Below are positions 56,901-64,000 of a DNA stretch of 64,000 bases, in pieces. Under the pieces are notes generated by a model. It did no database searches. It was given only the letters and a program-made list of their open reading frames with translations, and had not been told where the DNA came from. This stretch comes from Gammaproteobacteria bacterium (GTDB taxonomy: Bacteria; Pseudomonadota; Gammaproteobacteria; SZUA-152), in NCBI GenBank assembly GCA_029882975.1, contig JAOUJW010000018.1:1-64000 (forward strand). The letters run 5' to 3'. Within the stretch, counting starts at the first letter, position 1; each line of letters begins with the position of its first letter. Position numbers and translations under genes: made by a program.

Positions 56901-57330
56901 CACTATAGAAATTTTCCTCGAAAAAGCACCTTTGGGGGGTAATGTGTACATCGACGTTAGCAGTTCTGACATCACCGAGGCTCGTGTACTGGACAATGGC
57001 TCAGGCTCGTATGTCCAAACAACTCGCCTGACATTCAACCCCAGTAACTACAATACCCCCCAACAAGTCACGGTCAGAGGAGAAGATGATTTTAGTCCGG
57101 ATGGTGATATCAGCTATCAAGTACAGATCTCATCCTCAAGCTCCAATGACAGCAGTTACGATCTCGGCAATGTACACTCCATTTCCGCCGTAAACCGGGA
57201 CAATGAACCACCCCGCGGCGGTGACAGTGGCGGTGGGGCATTAAGCTTTGCCTGGTGTTTGCTTGTTTTGGCCAGTCTGTGGCGGCGGCGATTCAAAACG
57301 GATATACATTGCTGCAAAGCACCATGTTGA
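53902..57330 (+). CDS. Large surface protein: beta-helix, choice-of-anchor Q, six repeats, GlyGly-CTERM
   Basis: A 1142-residue exported protein. Order: signal peptide ending LSTQAA (about 1-28); right-handed beta-helix with many NNSxFSNN-type turns (about 60-330); a choice-of-anchor Q region (GPLANNGGPGLSHAL...AIDSG); six approximately 125-residue Calx-beta-like repeats (about 395-1115; for example LTFTPSNWSTPQTVTITG and DDxxxDGDxxYxI); and a C-terminal SGGGALSFAWCLLVLASLWRRR, a GlyGly-CTERM sorting signal followed by 12 extra residues. Such signals are processed by rhombosortase and the proteins leave by type II secretion. Likely adhesive or surface-attached. Confidence 0.88.
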   Translation: MKLSQGRFAVVCYIATLFTLSTLSTQAAILKVNNSDLDCNDTRTGLPADTPYCNVASAFTDAVDGDEIQVSPGVYRTNISSTKAIVITGSGPGATVLDGGDSTRIFLASQSLTLSNLSLTNGHAKSSGAGGAIRISGTTQVAVLTIDNVVFYNNQATIGGAIATAGNNVIVNINNSQFQNNSATRFGGAIYYYGDSNSTQSLQINNSSFSNNQVTDNNRANQGGGALYNMGNASVSNTTFSGNSASHGTGQVNGGAINNQATGILTLHSSTIADNQSTMGTGGIYNLGNLTLSNSILANNSVNASPANCNSISSAGYNLIGDTTNCTLNGSDTTDISNATAVQLGIGPLANNGGPGLSHALNSGSAAIDSGSCTLLYDQRGAQRSGTCDRGAYEATTTPDILVYPAQGIITTEAGHTVTLSVVLSAPPSAVVQLNIASSLPSEISVSPTTLTFTSTNWNTVQTLSLSGQTDNLTDADQPVQISLSDGALSASVTATNWNVNNVASPGFTIRAPDQLITTEQSQTAHFFIKLTSRPTIGTQVAITARITGINADEASISVTLPIIFNADNWNFEQPISVQGIDDTIVDGNQEYQLEFLLETDNTLTTDAIYQNAGIATQNFTMINLDNDLPNGETMGVTVTQPTITETSENGAETSFQVQLRSQPTANVTLNMLSNLPGEGNISNPPSAQLIFTPTNWASPQTVTVRGQDDNYVDGNRPYSILFDSPQSTDLVYSLAVIDRIDLTNIDNETPGMMVTAGTALITNETGSSVDIQVELTSPPRPGTVVVVSTNYDTTEHQVSPESITFTDTNWGQQTFTITGLDDATRDGDVVDSISVFVSNTSTNGPYHNSGLQETVLVTNIDNGSVANPGITVTAPAQLQTSEDGTTDTFTVALQTQPATNVVITVQSSDPTEGTVNTNNSLNLTFTPSNWSTPQTVTITGASDGDSVDVNYQIQFLVSGDPSYAGMQVAPIPAINIDVSSAIIVTPTGGLVTTEEGATATIEIFLEKAPLGGNVYIDVSSSDITEARVLDNGSGSYVQTTRLTFNPSNYNTPQQVTVRGEDDFSPDGDISYQVQISSSSSNDSSYDLGNVHSISAVNRDNEPPRGGDSGGGALSFAWCLLVLASLWRRRFKTDIHCCKAPC

Positions 57331-57359
57331 ATTAGTCATTGAATACCTACAGGGAAATA

Positions 57360-58316
57360 TTGGCGACGCAGGGTTGGCCGGACGTAAGACGGCAATTGCT
57401 GTGCATCGCTGCTGCGTTTGGCATCTTCAGTCAGGCGACGGCAACCCAGACACCCGACATGGCGCAGGTCTATCAGTTGGCGCGCTTTGCCAACGCGGCC
57501 TACGAAACCACTACTGAAATTAAACAGGTTTGCCGCGATAACGGATACCACTTGATACACACCGGCAGGGTTTTAAACGGCACCTTACGCTTTTTTATTG
57601 CAGAAAACCGTCATACCCGCTCTACCTTGATCGCCGTACGCGGCACGGATAATCTGGGCAATACCATCACCGATCTGGATGCCAAGTTAATTGAAAATGA
57701 TCATATTCCCATTCGATCTCATCAAGGTTTTACCGAAGCGGCAGATGCCGTCTACGCGGCAATCGCCGGACGTTTAAATAAATCGTATTTCGTCTCAACT
57801 GTCGGTCACAGCTTGGGCGGCGCAGTGGCTGTGCTGCTATCCATGTACCTGGATCATGAGGGATTCAAAATACAACGTGTCACCACATTCGGACAACCCA
57901 AACTCAGTGATCGCAAAGCATCAAACCGATTCGCACATCTACCCATATTGCGACTGGTCACAGAAAAGGACATAGTGCCCTTAGTCCCCCCTGTGGATTT
58001 GAGTCAAGCCATGCAATGGGAGCTGGATATCTTCTGGCACCTGGGTGATGAAATTCTGCTATTGCCCGGCCCTTATTACACCCAAGTGACCGGCTTGGAT
58101 GGAATCTTACGCAGTATTGATTTAATTAAAGAAAAACCGGGTAAAACGAATATAAATGCACACAGAATGGAGCAATACTTGCTCAACTTGCGCCAAAAAG
58201 TCCAATCTTCTGTGGAAGTTCCTTTTTCTCAACGCAAATCACCGCAACCCGGCAAGCAGAACCCATCTCAGAAAAATCTCCCTCAAAGCACCCTTCCACC
58301 AGAGTCGTGGATATAA
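57360..58316 (+). CDS. Exported class 3 lipase
   Basis: A 318-residue triacylglycerol-lipase-like protein. A signal peptide (LLCIAAAFGIFSQATA) precedes an alpha/beta-hydrolase domain with the nucleophile motif VGHSLGGAVAVLLS near residue 155, a likely catalytic Asp in EKDIVPLVPP and His in WHLGDEILL. No ATG is available: TTG 57360 has AGGGA at proper spacing; TTG 57339 is the alternative. It lies 29 bp after the GlyGly-CTERM gene and 10 bp before the thioredoxin gene. Confidence 0.85.
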   Translation: MATQGWPDVRRQLLCIAAAFGIFSQATATQTPDMAQVYQLARFANAAYETTTEIKQVCRDNGYHLIHTGRVLNGTLRFFIAENRHTRSTLIAVRGTDNLGNTITDLDAKLIENDHIPIRSHQGFTEAADAVYAAIAGRLNKSYFVSTVGHSLGGAVAVLLSMYLDHEGFKIQRVTTFGQPKLSDRKASNRFAHLPILRLVTEKDIVPLVPPVDLSQAMQWELDIFWHLGDEILLLPGPYYTQVTGLDGILRSIDLIKEKPGKTNINAHRMEQYLLNLRQKVQSSVEVPFSQRKSPQPGKQNPSQKNLPQSTLPPESWI

Positions 58317-58326
58317 TCAGAAGCCT

Positions 58327-58653
58327 ATGAAAAGTATTAATTTGGATGATTTTGAAACCCATGTAATTCAGGCTTCTTACGACAAACCCGTGTTGCTGGA
58401 TTTATGGGCTCAGTGGTGCCCACCCTGTCTGGTGTTGGCTCCTATCTTAGATAGAGTGGCGCAACAATACTCCCAGTCGGTGGACTTTCTCAAAATGGAT
58501 GTGGATGAAGAAGACAATATGAAAATCGCGGGCCGTTATCAGGTACGCGGATTTCCCACCGTATTGTTGATTCGTGACGGCGAAGAAAAAGAACGTTTTT
58601 ACAGCAGTAAACCCGAAACCTTTATCACTGATTTTATAGAGCGTTGGCTGTGA
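58327..58653 (+). CDS. Thioredoxin-fold protein, WCPPC active site
   Basis: A 108-residue thioredoxin without signal peptide. The active site is QWCPPC, not the classic WCGPC of TrxA, and the cis-proline loop GFPTVLL is present. The protein is shorter and more acidic than typical TrxA. WCPPC with a cytoplasmic location suggests a thiol reductase for specific partners. It follows the lipase by 10 bp, so coexpressed. Confidence 0.88.
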   Translation: MKSINLDDFETHVIQASYDKPVLLDLWAQWCPPCLVLAPILDRVAQQYSQSVDFLKMDVDEEDNMKIAGRYQVRGFPTVLLIRDGEEKERFYSSKPETFITDFIERWL

Positions 58654-58672
58654 CGTTAAAATCGCCAACGCT
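58640..58672. terminator. Hairpin at the convergent thioredoxin / CHI-like junction
   Basis: Perfect 9-bp arms AGCGTTGGC (58640-58648) and GCCAACGCT (58664-58672) with a 15-nt loop, overlapping the thioredoxin stop codon. No T-run follows. Its position between convergent genes suggests a terminator or mRNA-end structure. Confidence 0.45.
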
Positions 58673-58691
58673 GCCGCCGAATTACCCGGGT

Positions 58692-59255
58692 TTAATCCTG
58701 ACCCAACATAGCTTCTTTGAGATTGCTATCTGCCGGACGATCACCCAGCCAAACTTTTAACAGCGCAGTGTAAAAATCCCTGCCCGGTATGGTACCGCGC
58801 AACTCATTGTTAAACGTCATGCGGGTTCCACTGTCAGGAATATAGTCCAACAGGATCACGTCTCCGGTTTTACTGTCGTTAAAAAAACTGTTGAAAGTTT
58901 GCAGGCGATCCTGTAGTGATTCGTAATCCTTGGAGCTATTATTTTTCTTGAAACCCTCGTCCCAAGCCGCCGTAATTTTTGCCGCTTCCAGATCTTTATA
59001 CAATACGTGCATCACGACTCGCTTGCTATTGGCATTATCGAAAACGTCTTGCGGCTTTGCAGCACGTTCCGACAAATACAAAGCTCCGACATAAATACTA
59101 AAGAAAAATTTACTGCGTATACCCGCGCCGTTTAAGACCAGTTTACTGCCCTGCACAGAAACCGATTCCGGAAACACTACACCGGATATTTCTCTGGCAG
59201 AACATACAGACGTCGTAAAAAGGAATACTAAGATCATTGCCCATGGTGTTTTCAT
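58692..59255 (-). CDS. Chalcone isomerase-like periplasmic protein
   Basis: A 187-residue exported protein with a signal peptide (AMILVFLFTTSVCSA) and a CHI-like fold (Chalcone_3 type): VVFPESVSVQGSKLVLNGAGIRSKFFFSIYVGALYL near residue 26 and YIPDSGTRMTFNNELRGTIPG near 135. Bacterial members lack proven isomerase activity and may bind fatty acids or other lipids. AAGGAG lies 6 nt before the ATG. Confidence 0.85.
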   Translation of the reverse strand: MKTPWAMILVFLFTTSVCSAREISGVVFPESVSVQGSKLVLNGAGIRSKFFFSIYVGALYLSERAAKPQDVFDNANSKRVVMHVLYKDLEAAKITAAWDEGFKKNNSSKDYESLQDRLQTFNSFFNDSKTGDVILLDYIPDSGTRMTFNNELRGTIPGRDFYTALLKVWLGDRPADSNLKEAMLGQD

Positions 59256-59325
59256 ACGAGACTCCTTATTGTTATATTATTACTTTGTTCTTGTTCTGCC
59301 CGCGCTAAAGCGCTGGAGTTAAATT

Positions 59326-60507
59326 TTAGTTATTTTTTTCAAACCGGCTCATAAGCTGAAACAAACCAAACGCAGCCATGAATAGCAAAGCAGCCACCCA
59401 AGAATTATCGTGGCCTACAGGAACAAATATCAATAACAAAATAAAAGAGCTGATCAAAACATTAACCAGCAACAGCGACAACAAACGGTTTTTCGAAATA
59501 CGCTTAAATAGAAAGAAACCCAATACGCCCACCGCAATCATCACCACCGCTAAAATAGCAATCAGACTGATCAGTGGGTTTTCCAAAGAATAGTCCAAGG
59601 GGTTAGCCGCTTTTAACGCCTGGGTAGCTGCCGCAATTTCATTCTGATCACCTATTTTTTCAGGAGGATCAAAAGGATATTTTGCATAATGAGCAACAAG
59701 ATCAGTCAGCACATAAGCTCTATCGACCTGGATTCGTTTTTTGGGTCGATTTTGATCGTCAATACGCCCTCCCAGCATTTTATTAACCACCGAGCCACCA
59801 CTCTCCAAATGTCCGAAAATGGTGTATGCACCATCCAAATGCGGTGCATCTCCCAACATAATACAAAAAGAACTCGAAGCGCTGTTGACGTTGTTATCCC
59901 AACGCGCCATGGTAAGCTTACCTTTTCGGTGTTTAATTTGGCTGAACTCACCAGGAATTTGTTTGATCAACTGCCGCTGAGATACGCTCAGCGGTGTACT
60001 ACGACTCTCCACTTGAGATAACTGAATCAGAAAACCCGGCTCGATACGAAAAAAATCAGTCGTATCGTACATTCCCGCTCGCACCATGTTAAGTATGTGT
60101 GTTACATGCTGAGGTGCAACATCGGGATACAAAGCCAACAGCAAGGGACCATAATTGGTAGACAGCACAATGTATTGATTGGATACCTTGGGATTTTGCG
60201 GATCCGCAACACCGGTTTCCTGCCACTGTGTCAGCACCGTTTGGCTGGTGGTTTTCGCGGCGTTTTGATCCCCTGGACTGGCGCTTTGTGCATTTAAACT
60301 CTGTGAATTTGTACTCTGTGAATTTGTACTCTGTGAATTTGTACTCTTTGCGCTCGTACTTTGATCATTTTGTTTTTCGATACTCAGAGCCTTGTCATAC
60401 TCCACCGCTTGCGGGGACACACTTGCAACAATGCAATACAGCATCGCAAGTAAGAGCACTGGTAATTTCACTACAACGGCATGCTGTTTAAGCGCTGGTA
60501 AACTCAA
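59326..60507 (-). CDS. Cyclophilin fused to a three-helix membrane tail
   Basis: A 393-residue peptidyl-prolyl isomerase. A signal-like helix (about 13-32) is followed by a Ser/Thr/Asn/Gln linker with STNSQ repeats (50-72), then a cyclophilin domain (about 108-270; FFRIEPGFLIQLSQ, SSSFCIMLGDAPHLDGAYTIFGHL). Three membrane helices follow (about 313-338, 345-362, 370-387). Cyclophilins in bacteria are normally soluble or carry only a signal peptide; the membrane tail is unusual. The start is TTG 60507 with GGGGGAG 6-7 nt upstream. Confidence 0.85.
   Translation of the reverse strand: MSLPALKQHAVVVKLPVLLLAMLYCIVASVSPQAVEYDKALSIEKQNDQSTSAKSTNSQSTNSQSTNSQSLNAQSASPGDQNAAKTTSQTVLTQWQETGVADPQNPKVSNQYIVLSTNYGPLLLALYPDVAPQHVTHILNMVRAGMYDTTDFFRIEPGFLIQLSQVESRSTPLSVSQRQLIKQIPGEFSQIKHRKGKLTMARWDNNVNSASSSFCIMLGDAPHLDGAYTIFGHLESGGSVVNKMLGGRIDDQNRPKKRIQVDRAYVLTDLVAHYAKYPFDPPEKIGDQNEIAAATQALKAANPLDYSLENPLISLIAILAVVMIAVGVLGFFLFKRISKNRLLSLLLVNVLISSFILLLIFVPVGHDNSWVAALLFMAAFGLFQLMSRFEKNN
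60287..60361 (-). repeat. 15-bp coding repeats in the cyclophilin linker
   Basis: Units of 15 bp (60287, 60302, 60317, 60332, 60347) encode STNSQ-type pentapeptides. The three central units are identical; the outer ones are degenerate. In-frame copy-number change would alter only the linker. Confidence 0.85.
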
Positions 60508-60733
60508 TCTATGCTCCCCCGAACAATTTGGAATCTTTGATTTATCCCCGGATGAGCGGAGATGGGATCGGATTGCTTAGTTACGAGACGACAAGATTCC
60601 GCATCCATGCTCATATTCCATAAACCCGAGAGTAAAAACACAGGGAACATCGTGAATATTCCAACGTTTTGCAACAAAGTAATTAACGATTCTGTTCTCA
60701 TAAAGGTCATTCACGGAGTTAATGAGAAATTCC

Positions 60734-61816
60734 TCAGGTAGGATTCAACTTGGCATCACCCGATTCTCCGGTTACATCGGTCAACTGCATTTTCAGTGGA
60801 TGCGACACGGTTCTATTTTGCAGTTTCCATATCACGCCATCAACAAAGAAATGATGTATTTGTACCGCAGCAGAGGTAACGGCGATTGCGAAAAAAGTGG
60901 TAGTTCCAAACACCCCACCTATTTTGGGAAACAAATAAAACAAAGCAATACCGCCCAGGACATTAATAGCATACCAGCGACTGGTTTCCAGGATAGCGTA
61001 TGTTCTGGATGGTTTGATCTGTTTTAGATCCATTTTCTCTTTCAGCTGTATGCCCCATGCGATCAACATATATTGCAAGCTGTGGAACAAGGGTACAAAT
61101 TCCTGAAAGGATGGCATGTACACAGCTTGTATAAACCAAAGATATTGGGTGACTGCCGGAAGTAACACAATGGGTGGAATCATACGCTTGTTTTTACGAA
61201 CCCAAAAGATGACAGCCACTACAAACAATACCATGGCAACCCACATTCCCACTTCCATGGTATCTGCCAGCCACTGCGGTACGGAAAAACTGGGGTACTT
61301 AACCCCGTAATAATCATAACCGTCACGACTGACTTCAGCACGCACAGTAGAGAGCAAATAACTCAACAGAATGAAACTGATGAATACCCGGCGTTCGAAC
61401 GCATTCAGCTTGATACCGGCACGCATGCAATACAGAAAGGTTATCCCAATGGTTTGTCCGCTGTAGTGGTACGGTGACCACAACATGAACAACTTAACAA
61501 AATAAGGTGCAACCAAGGTAGGATAGGCAAAAGATAGTAATAAGCCGCCCAAAACAACAAAAGGTATCACATAAGCCGTCACCGGATATTGTTCAATATT
61601 GGCTTTGGATTGATACAAACGGTAGGTGGACATTGAAAAGTGAGGCCAGTTTATAAACCATTGCAGAATAATGGCCAGGGTGATCACCTGTGGCGTGCGC
61701 GCATCTGTGTAAAACAACCAAAAAGCAACAAACAGCAGGAAAGATGAACCCCCTATACAGAAAAAATCCACCCACTTGTTTACAAAATAGAGCGAATGAT
61801 TCGCTTTGGCTGTCAT
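60734..61816 (-). CDS. Polytopic membrane protein with conserved-looking histidines
   Basis: A 360-residue protein with about 8-9 membrane helices and no recognised family. Histidines sit in motif-like contexts: NWPHFSMSTYRLY (near residue 53), WSPYHYSGQTIG (near 115), HSLQYMLIAWG (near 245) and HHFFVDGVIWK (near 330). Several His/Asp residues at helix ends suggest a metal- or cofactor-binding membrane enzyme, by loose analogy with di-iron membrane proteins. This is inference only. Confidence 0.7.
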   Translation of the reverse strand: MTAKANHSLYFVNKWVDFFCIGGSSFLLFVAFWLFYTDARTPQVITLAIILQWFINWPHFSMSTYRLYQSKANIEQYPVTAYVIPFVVLGGLLLSFAYPTLVAPYFVKLFMLWSPYHYSGQTIGITFLYCMRAGIKLNAFERRVFISFILLSYLLSTVRAEVSRDGYDYYGVKYPSFSVPQWLADTMEVGMWVAMVLFVVAVIFWVRKNKRMIPPIVLLPAVTQYLWFIQAVYMPSFQEFVPLFHSLQYMLIAWGIQLKEKMDLKQIKPSRTYAILETSRWYAINVLGGIALFYLFPKIGGVFGTTTFFAIAVTSAAVQIHHFFVDGVIWKLQNRTVSHPLKMQLTDVTGESGDAKLNPT

Positions 61817-62037
61817 AGTCAGTTTCCGCTACTTTTTCACTTTTGGTCTAATAACAACATCACGTAGCTCTTAACGCTCCCATGTGCAACGTAGGCCTGA
61901 TCAACCTATGTGCCACTGAGTTACGCGATTAGTAGTGTTTGCATTACCCCTGCGTATAACACCTAAGTAAGGCCTTAGTGTATCACGGCTTTACAGATAA
62001 AGTTATATGGATTCTCGCTATAAAAGCTTTTCTTTTT

Positions 62038-62568
62038 CTATATTTGCGCAAGACCAGGATAAATTTTAACCAGAGCCCGAAATAATCCTACCACCGATTT
62101 TGCATCACTAATATCCCCCGCCTCGGCCATGCGCCAAGCCTCTTGCATATTTATCCAGTGCACTTGAAACACTTCACTGGGCTCGGGTTGTGCCGTAGAG
62201 AAGTGTAAATCCCCTGCCAAATATAGATGTACTTTTTCTGTAAACACACCGGGTGAGCTGATGCAGTACCCCAACGACTGCCACTGAGTAGCAAGAACAC
62301 CGGTCTCCTCCGTCAACTCCCGTTTTGCCGTATTCAGAGGGTCTTCCATGTGATCAATCTTACCTGCCGGCAATTCCCACAACCACTCATCCATAACACA
62401 ACGGAATTGTTTCAAGAGGCAAACTTGTTTTTTGTCATTGACCGCCACCACGGCGGCCCCACCGGGGTGATGTACAATTTCCATTTCAAACTCATGCCCA
62501 TTGGGTAAAACGGTGGTTTGCGTCGTCACATTAACCACTTGACCTTCATAGATTATTTTTTGCCCCAT
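62038..62568 (-). CDS. Nudix hydrolase, ADP-ribose pyrophosphatase type
   Basis: A 176-residue cytoplasmic Nudix protein. The box GKIDHMEDPLNTAKRELTEETG follows ELPA, as in NudF/ADP-ribose pyrophosphatases, and a YCISSPGVFTEKVHLYLA segment follows as expected for substrate binding. GGAG lies before the ATG. It is separated from the downstream membrane gene by 221 bp in which I see no feature beyond AT-rich DNA. Confidence 0.92.
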   Translation of the reverse strand: MGQKIIYEGQVVNVTTQTTVLPNGHEFEMEIVHHPGGAAVVAVNDKKQVCLLKQFRCVMDEWLWELPAGKIDHMEDPLNTAKRELTEETGVLATQWQSLGYCISSPGVFTEKVHLYLAGDLHFSTAQPEPSEVFQVHWINMQEAWRMAEAGDISDAKSVVGLFRALVKIYPGLAQI

Positions 62569-62647
62569 CGAAGTCTCCGGTAAAGTTTTACGGGCAGTAT
62601 CCGACTATAACAAAAGCACCTCCAGCAACCCTAGCGATGAGTACTTT

Positions 62648-62809
62648 ATGTTTATTGATGCCATTAAACACCGACTTCGCCGTAAGGACGAAGATTTAAC
62701 CCGCTTACAGGAAATCGAAGCGCAAGCACAACGCTTTGAACAGCACGTGCTTGAAGCCATGCAGTCCATTGCTGACGAGGAAGAAGAAACCGATCAGCCC
62801 GAAGATTGA
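62648..62809 (+). CDS. Possible small acidic coiled-coil protein
   Basis: A 53-codon frame with ATG 62648 and stop 62807-62809, encoding MFIDAIKHRLRRKDEDLTRLQ, then a helical Glu/Gln/Ala-rich segment, and ending in the acidic EEEETDQPED. Heptad-like spacing suggests a coiled coil. It diverges from the Nudix gene and ends 9 bp before the convergent TssC-like gene. The Shine-Dalgarno is weak. Real coding status is uncertain. Confidence 0.45.
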   Translation: MFIDAIKHRLRRKDEDLTRLQEIEAQAQRFEQHVLEAMQSIADEEEETDQPED

Positions 62810-62818
62810 GGCGGCGGT

Positions 62819-64000
62819 TCAGCCCCATTGTCCTTGGATGCTTGCCCCGGAACTGGATAAGGATTGATACCCCATCAAGCGAACCCCGTTGCGATTGCGA
62901 TAACTCAACAAGGGTATAAAACCCAATTGCAGTAATTCCTGTCCTTCCCGTTCCGTTAAAAACACTTCGGCACAGGGTTTCATATGCGCTTCACCGTCGT
63001 GTTTATAGCTATGAAAGGGTAAATCGCCCAAGTCCAAACAGGCTTCGGGACGAAATTGCCAAGCCGCATTACTGAAGCCCTGCCCTAATAAAATGACGGC
63101 ACCAAGCGCACCGTTTCCCCATAGATAGTCAGCGTGTTGTGGTAAACCCGAACGATCCCACTCCAGTTCCTCAAAGCGAAACTGTTCAATTTCCTCAGCG
63201 GATTGGCCATAAGGTGTGCGCAACAACAGACGAGGCAATATCAAGCCCAGATGTCGGGCATTTTCCTGTGAACGTAATGTCTGCCAAGCCTGCGCACAAT
63301 GTAGATTACCTTGTTGTAGGCCGGACAACAAACTGGTTGCCGGGGCACTTAGGAACGGCCCGCCTGCCTGTTCGGACAACGCTGCCATTTTCTGTAACAC
63401 TGCCATATCAACATCGTTATCCCCGAAATAATACAAACCGGCTAATAGTGCCCAGGGCTCGCCATCCAGGCGTTGCACCGCTTGCTCCACGAGCATGGAA
63501 TAAAGCGGACAGTCCTGCAGCGAGTCAGAGGACAGTGACTGTGCCAAAGCGTTCTGGCTGAGATCTAACACATACAGTTTCAAATCCAAATTCAGTTCCA
63601 GACGGGTCACCGTCTCATACAAAGAGCGCCAGTTGGCTTCCAGGGCCTGAAATGCCCCATGATGCAAAATACAGCGCATGCGTTTGGCAACTTCTTCATC
63701 CAACAGGGTCAGCAAGCGTGGCAAATCCTGATCCGCTCCGGTTTCCACATGGGGTGAAATCACCTTCTGTAGAAACGAATCAATCTGGCTTTTGCGTGGT
63801 GAGATTTCCACTTTGTCGGTAGATAGAGTGGCGGGACGATCCTGTAAAAGCTGATCAAACAAGCCTCCCTCCCCAGCCGCCGTGTCCGCCTGTTGCACTG
63901 CCACAGCGGGTTCCGGCTCGATGAGCGCACCGTTAATTTCCCGATTCAGCATTTGTTGCAATTCGCTTGCGGCAGCTGCGAACCGGGGCGGATCCAATAG
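62819..64000 (-). CDS. TssC/VipB-like contractile sheath protein (5' end outside window)
   Basis: The 3' part of a gene for a type VI secretion contractile-sheath protein; the frame is open through the right edge, so the start is not visible. About 394 codons are present. Motifs match the TssC core: ILHHGAFQALEANWRSLYETV, PLYSMLVEQAVQRLDGEPWALLAGLYYFG, APATSLLSGL, RHLGLILPRLLLRTPYG and YLWGNGALGAVILL. The N-terminal 100 visible residues (PPRFAAAASELQQMLNR...) do not match the TssC start and may belong to a fused TssB-like or other domain. A T6SS locus probably continues beyond the window. Confidence 0.8.
   Translation of the reverse strand, partial: LLDPPRFAAAASELQQMLNREINGALIEPEPAVAVQQADTAAGEGGLFDQLLQDRPATLSTDKVEISPRKSQIDSFLQKVISPHVETGADQDLPRLLTLLDEEVAKRMRCILHHGAFQALEANWRSLYETVTRLELNLDLKLYVLDLSQNALAQSLSSDSLQDCPLYSMLVEQAVQRLDGEPWALLAGLYYFGDNDVDMAVLQKMAALSEQAGGPFLSAPATSLLSGLQQGNLHCAQAWQTLRSQENARHLGLILPRLLLRTPYGQSAEEIEQFRFEELEWDRSGLPQHADYLWGNGALGAVILLGQGFSNAAWQFRPEACLDLGDLPFHSYKHDGEAHMKPCAEVFLTEREGQELLQLGFIPLLSYRNRNGVRLMGYQSLSSSGASIQGQWG

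Noticed and set aside
60504-60710. A 68-codon frame on the minus strand between the cyclophilin and membrane-protein genes
   Set aside because: No ribosome binding site, no recognisable domain and its end overlaps the cyclophilin start; probably not a gene.
62819-64000. Claim of a full type VI secretion system in the window
   Set aside because: Only one partial sheath gene is visible; no other core component is present.

Overview
The window is chromosomal DNA from a gammaproteobacterium. Four gene orders shared with Escherichia coli and Pseudomonas show this: divergent nadB / rpoE-rseA-rseB-rseC-mucD, lepA-lepB-rnc-era-recO-pdxJ, sdhCDAB-sdhE-ygfX, and recJ-prfB-lysS. Base composition is balanced and even. 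Most genes are core genes. I see no insertion sequence, prophage or CRISPR array. Genus cannot be read from this; many c-di-GMP and HDOD signalling genes, type II secretion accessory genes and a GlyGly-CTERM protein fit a free-living aquatic lineage.

Layout. 1-325: initiator tRNA gene (minus strand) with its promoter, followed downstream by tandem copies of its own 3' part. 486-6816: pdxJ, recO, era, rnc, a DUF4845 protein, lepB, lepA, all minus strand. 7006-11202: sigma-E envelope-stress operon with a probable self-controlled promoter; nadB diverges from it. 12944-16965: succinate dehydrogenase operon plus its assembly factor sdhE and ygfX. 17090-21763: ygfZ, an HDOD protein, a response regulator and a REC-PAS-GGDEF-EAL protein. 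21967-26542: lysS, prfB (programmed +1 frameshift) and recJ, then divergent moaB. 27349-32154: GspG-like pseudopilin, membrane GGDEF/EVL protein, XRE regulator with a palindromic operator, and an HDOD protein without its HD pair. 32165-37172: large propeller/PKD lipoprotein and small envelope genes. 37326-41048: AGCS symporter, RpfE-like gene, queA, tRNA-Leu(CAA). 41098-47099: gspB, gspA, PilZ protein, S24-like protein, and an anti-sigma/ECF sigma pair with a very long acidic repeat insert. 47329-53729: glgC, phosphoesterase, CDP-archaeol-synthase-like protein, lipoprotein, DUF2384-like protein, M48-like pseudoprotease, mtgA. 53902-58653: giant GlyGly-CTERM beta-helix protein, lipase, thioredoxin. 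58692-64000: CHI-fold protein, cyclophilin fused to membrane segments, polytopic membrane protein, Nudix hydrolase, a small ORF, and the 3' part of a TssC-like contractile-sheath gene running off the right edge.

The least ordinary features are: the tRNA-fMet gene followed by repeats of its own 3' part, which recalls the E. coli tyrT/rtT arrangement; the sigma/anti-sigma locus with an approximately 300-residue acidic cytoplasmic insert; the cyclophilin with a three-helix membrane tail; and several folds that have lost catalytic residues (M48, S24, HDOD). No complete new multi-gene system can be demonstrated from sequence alone.
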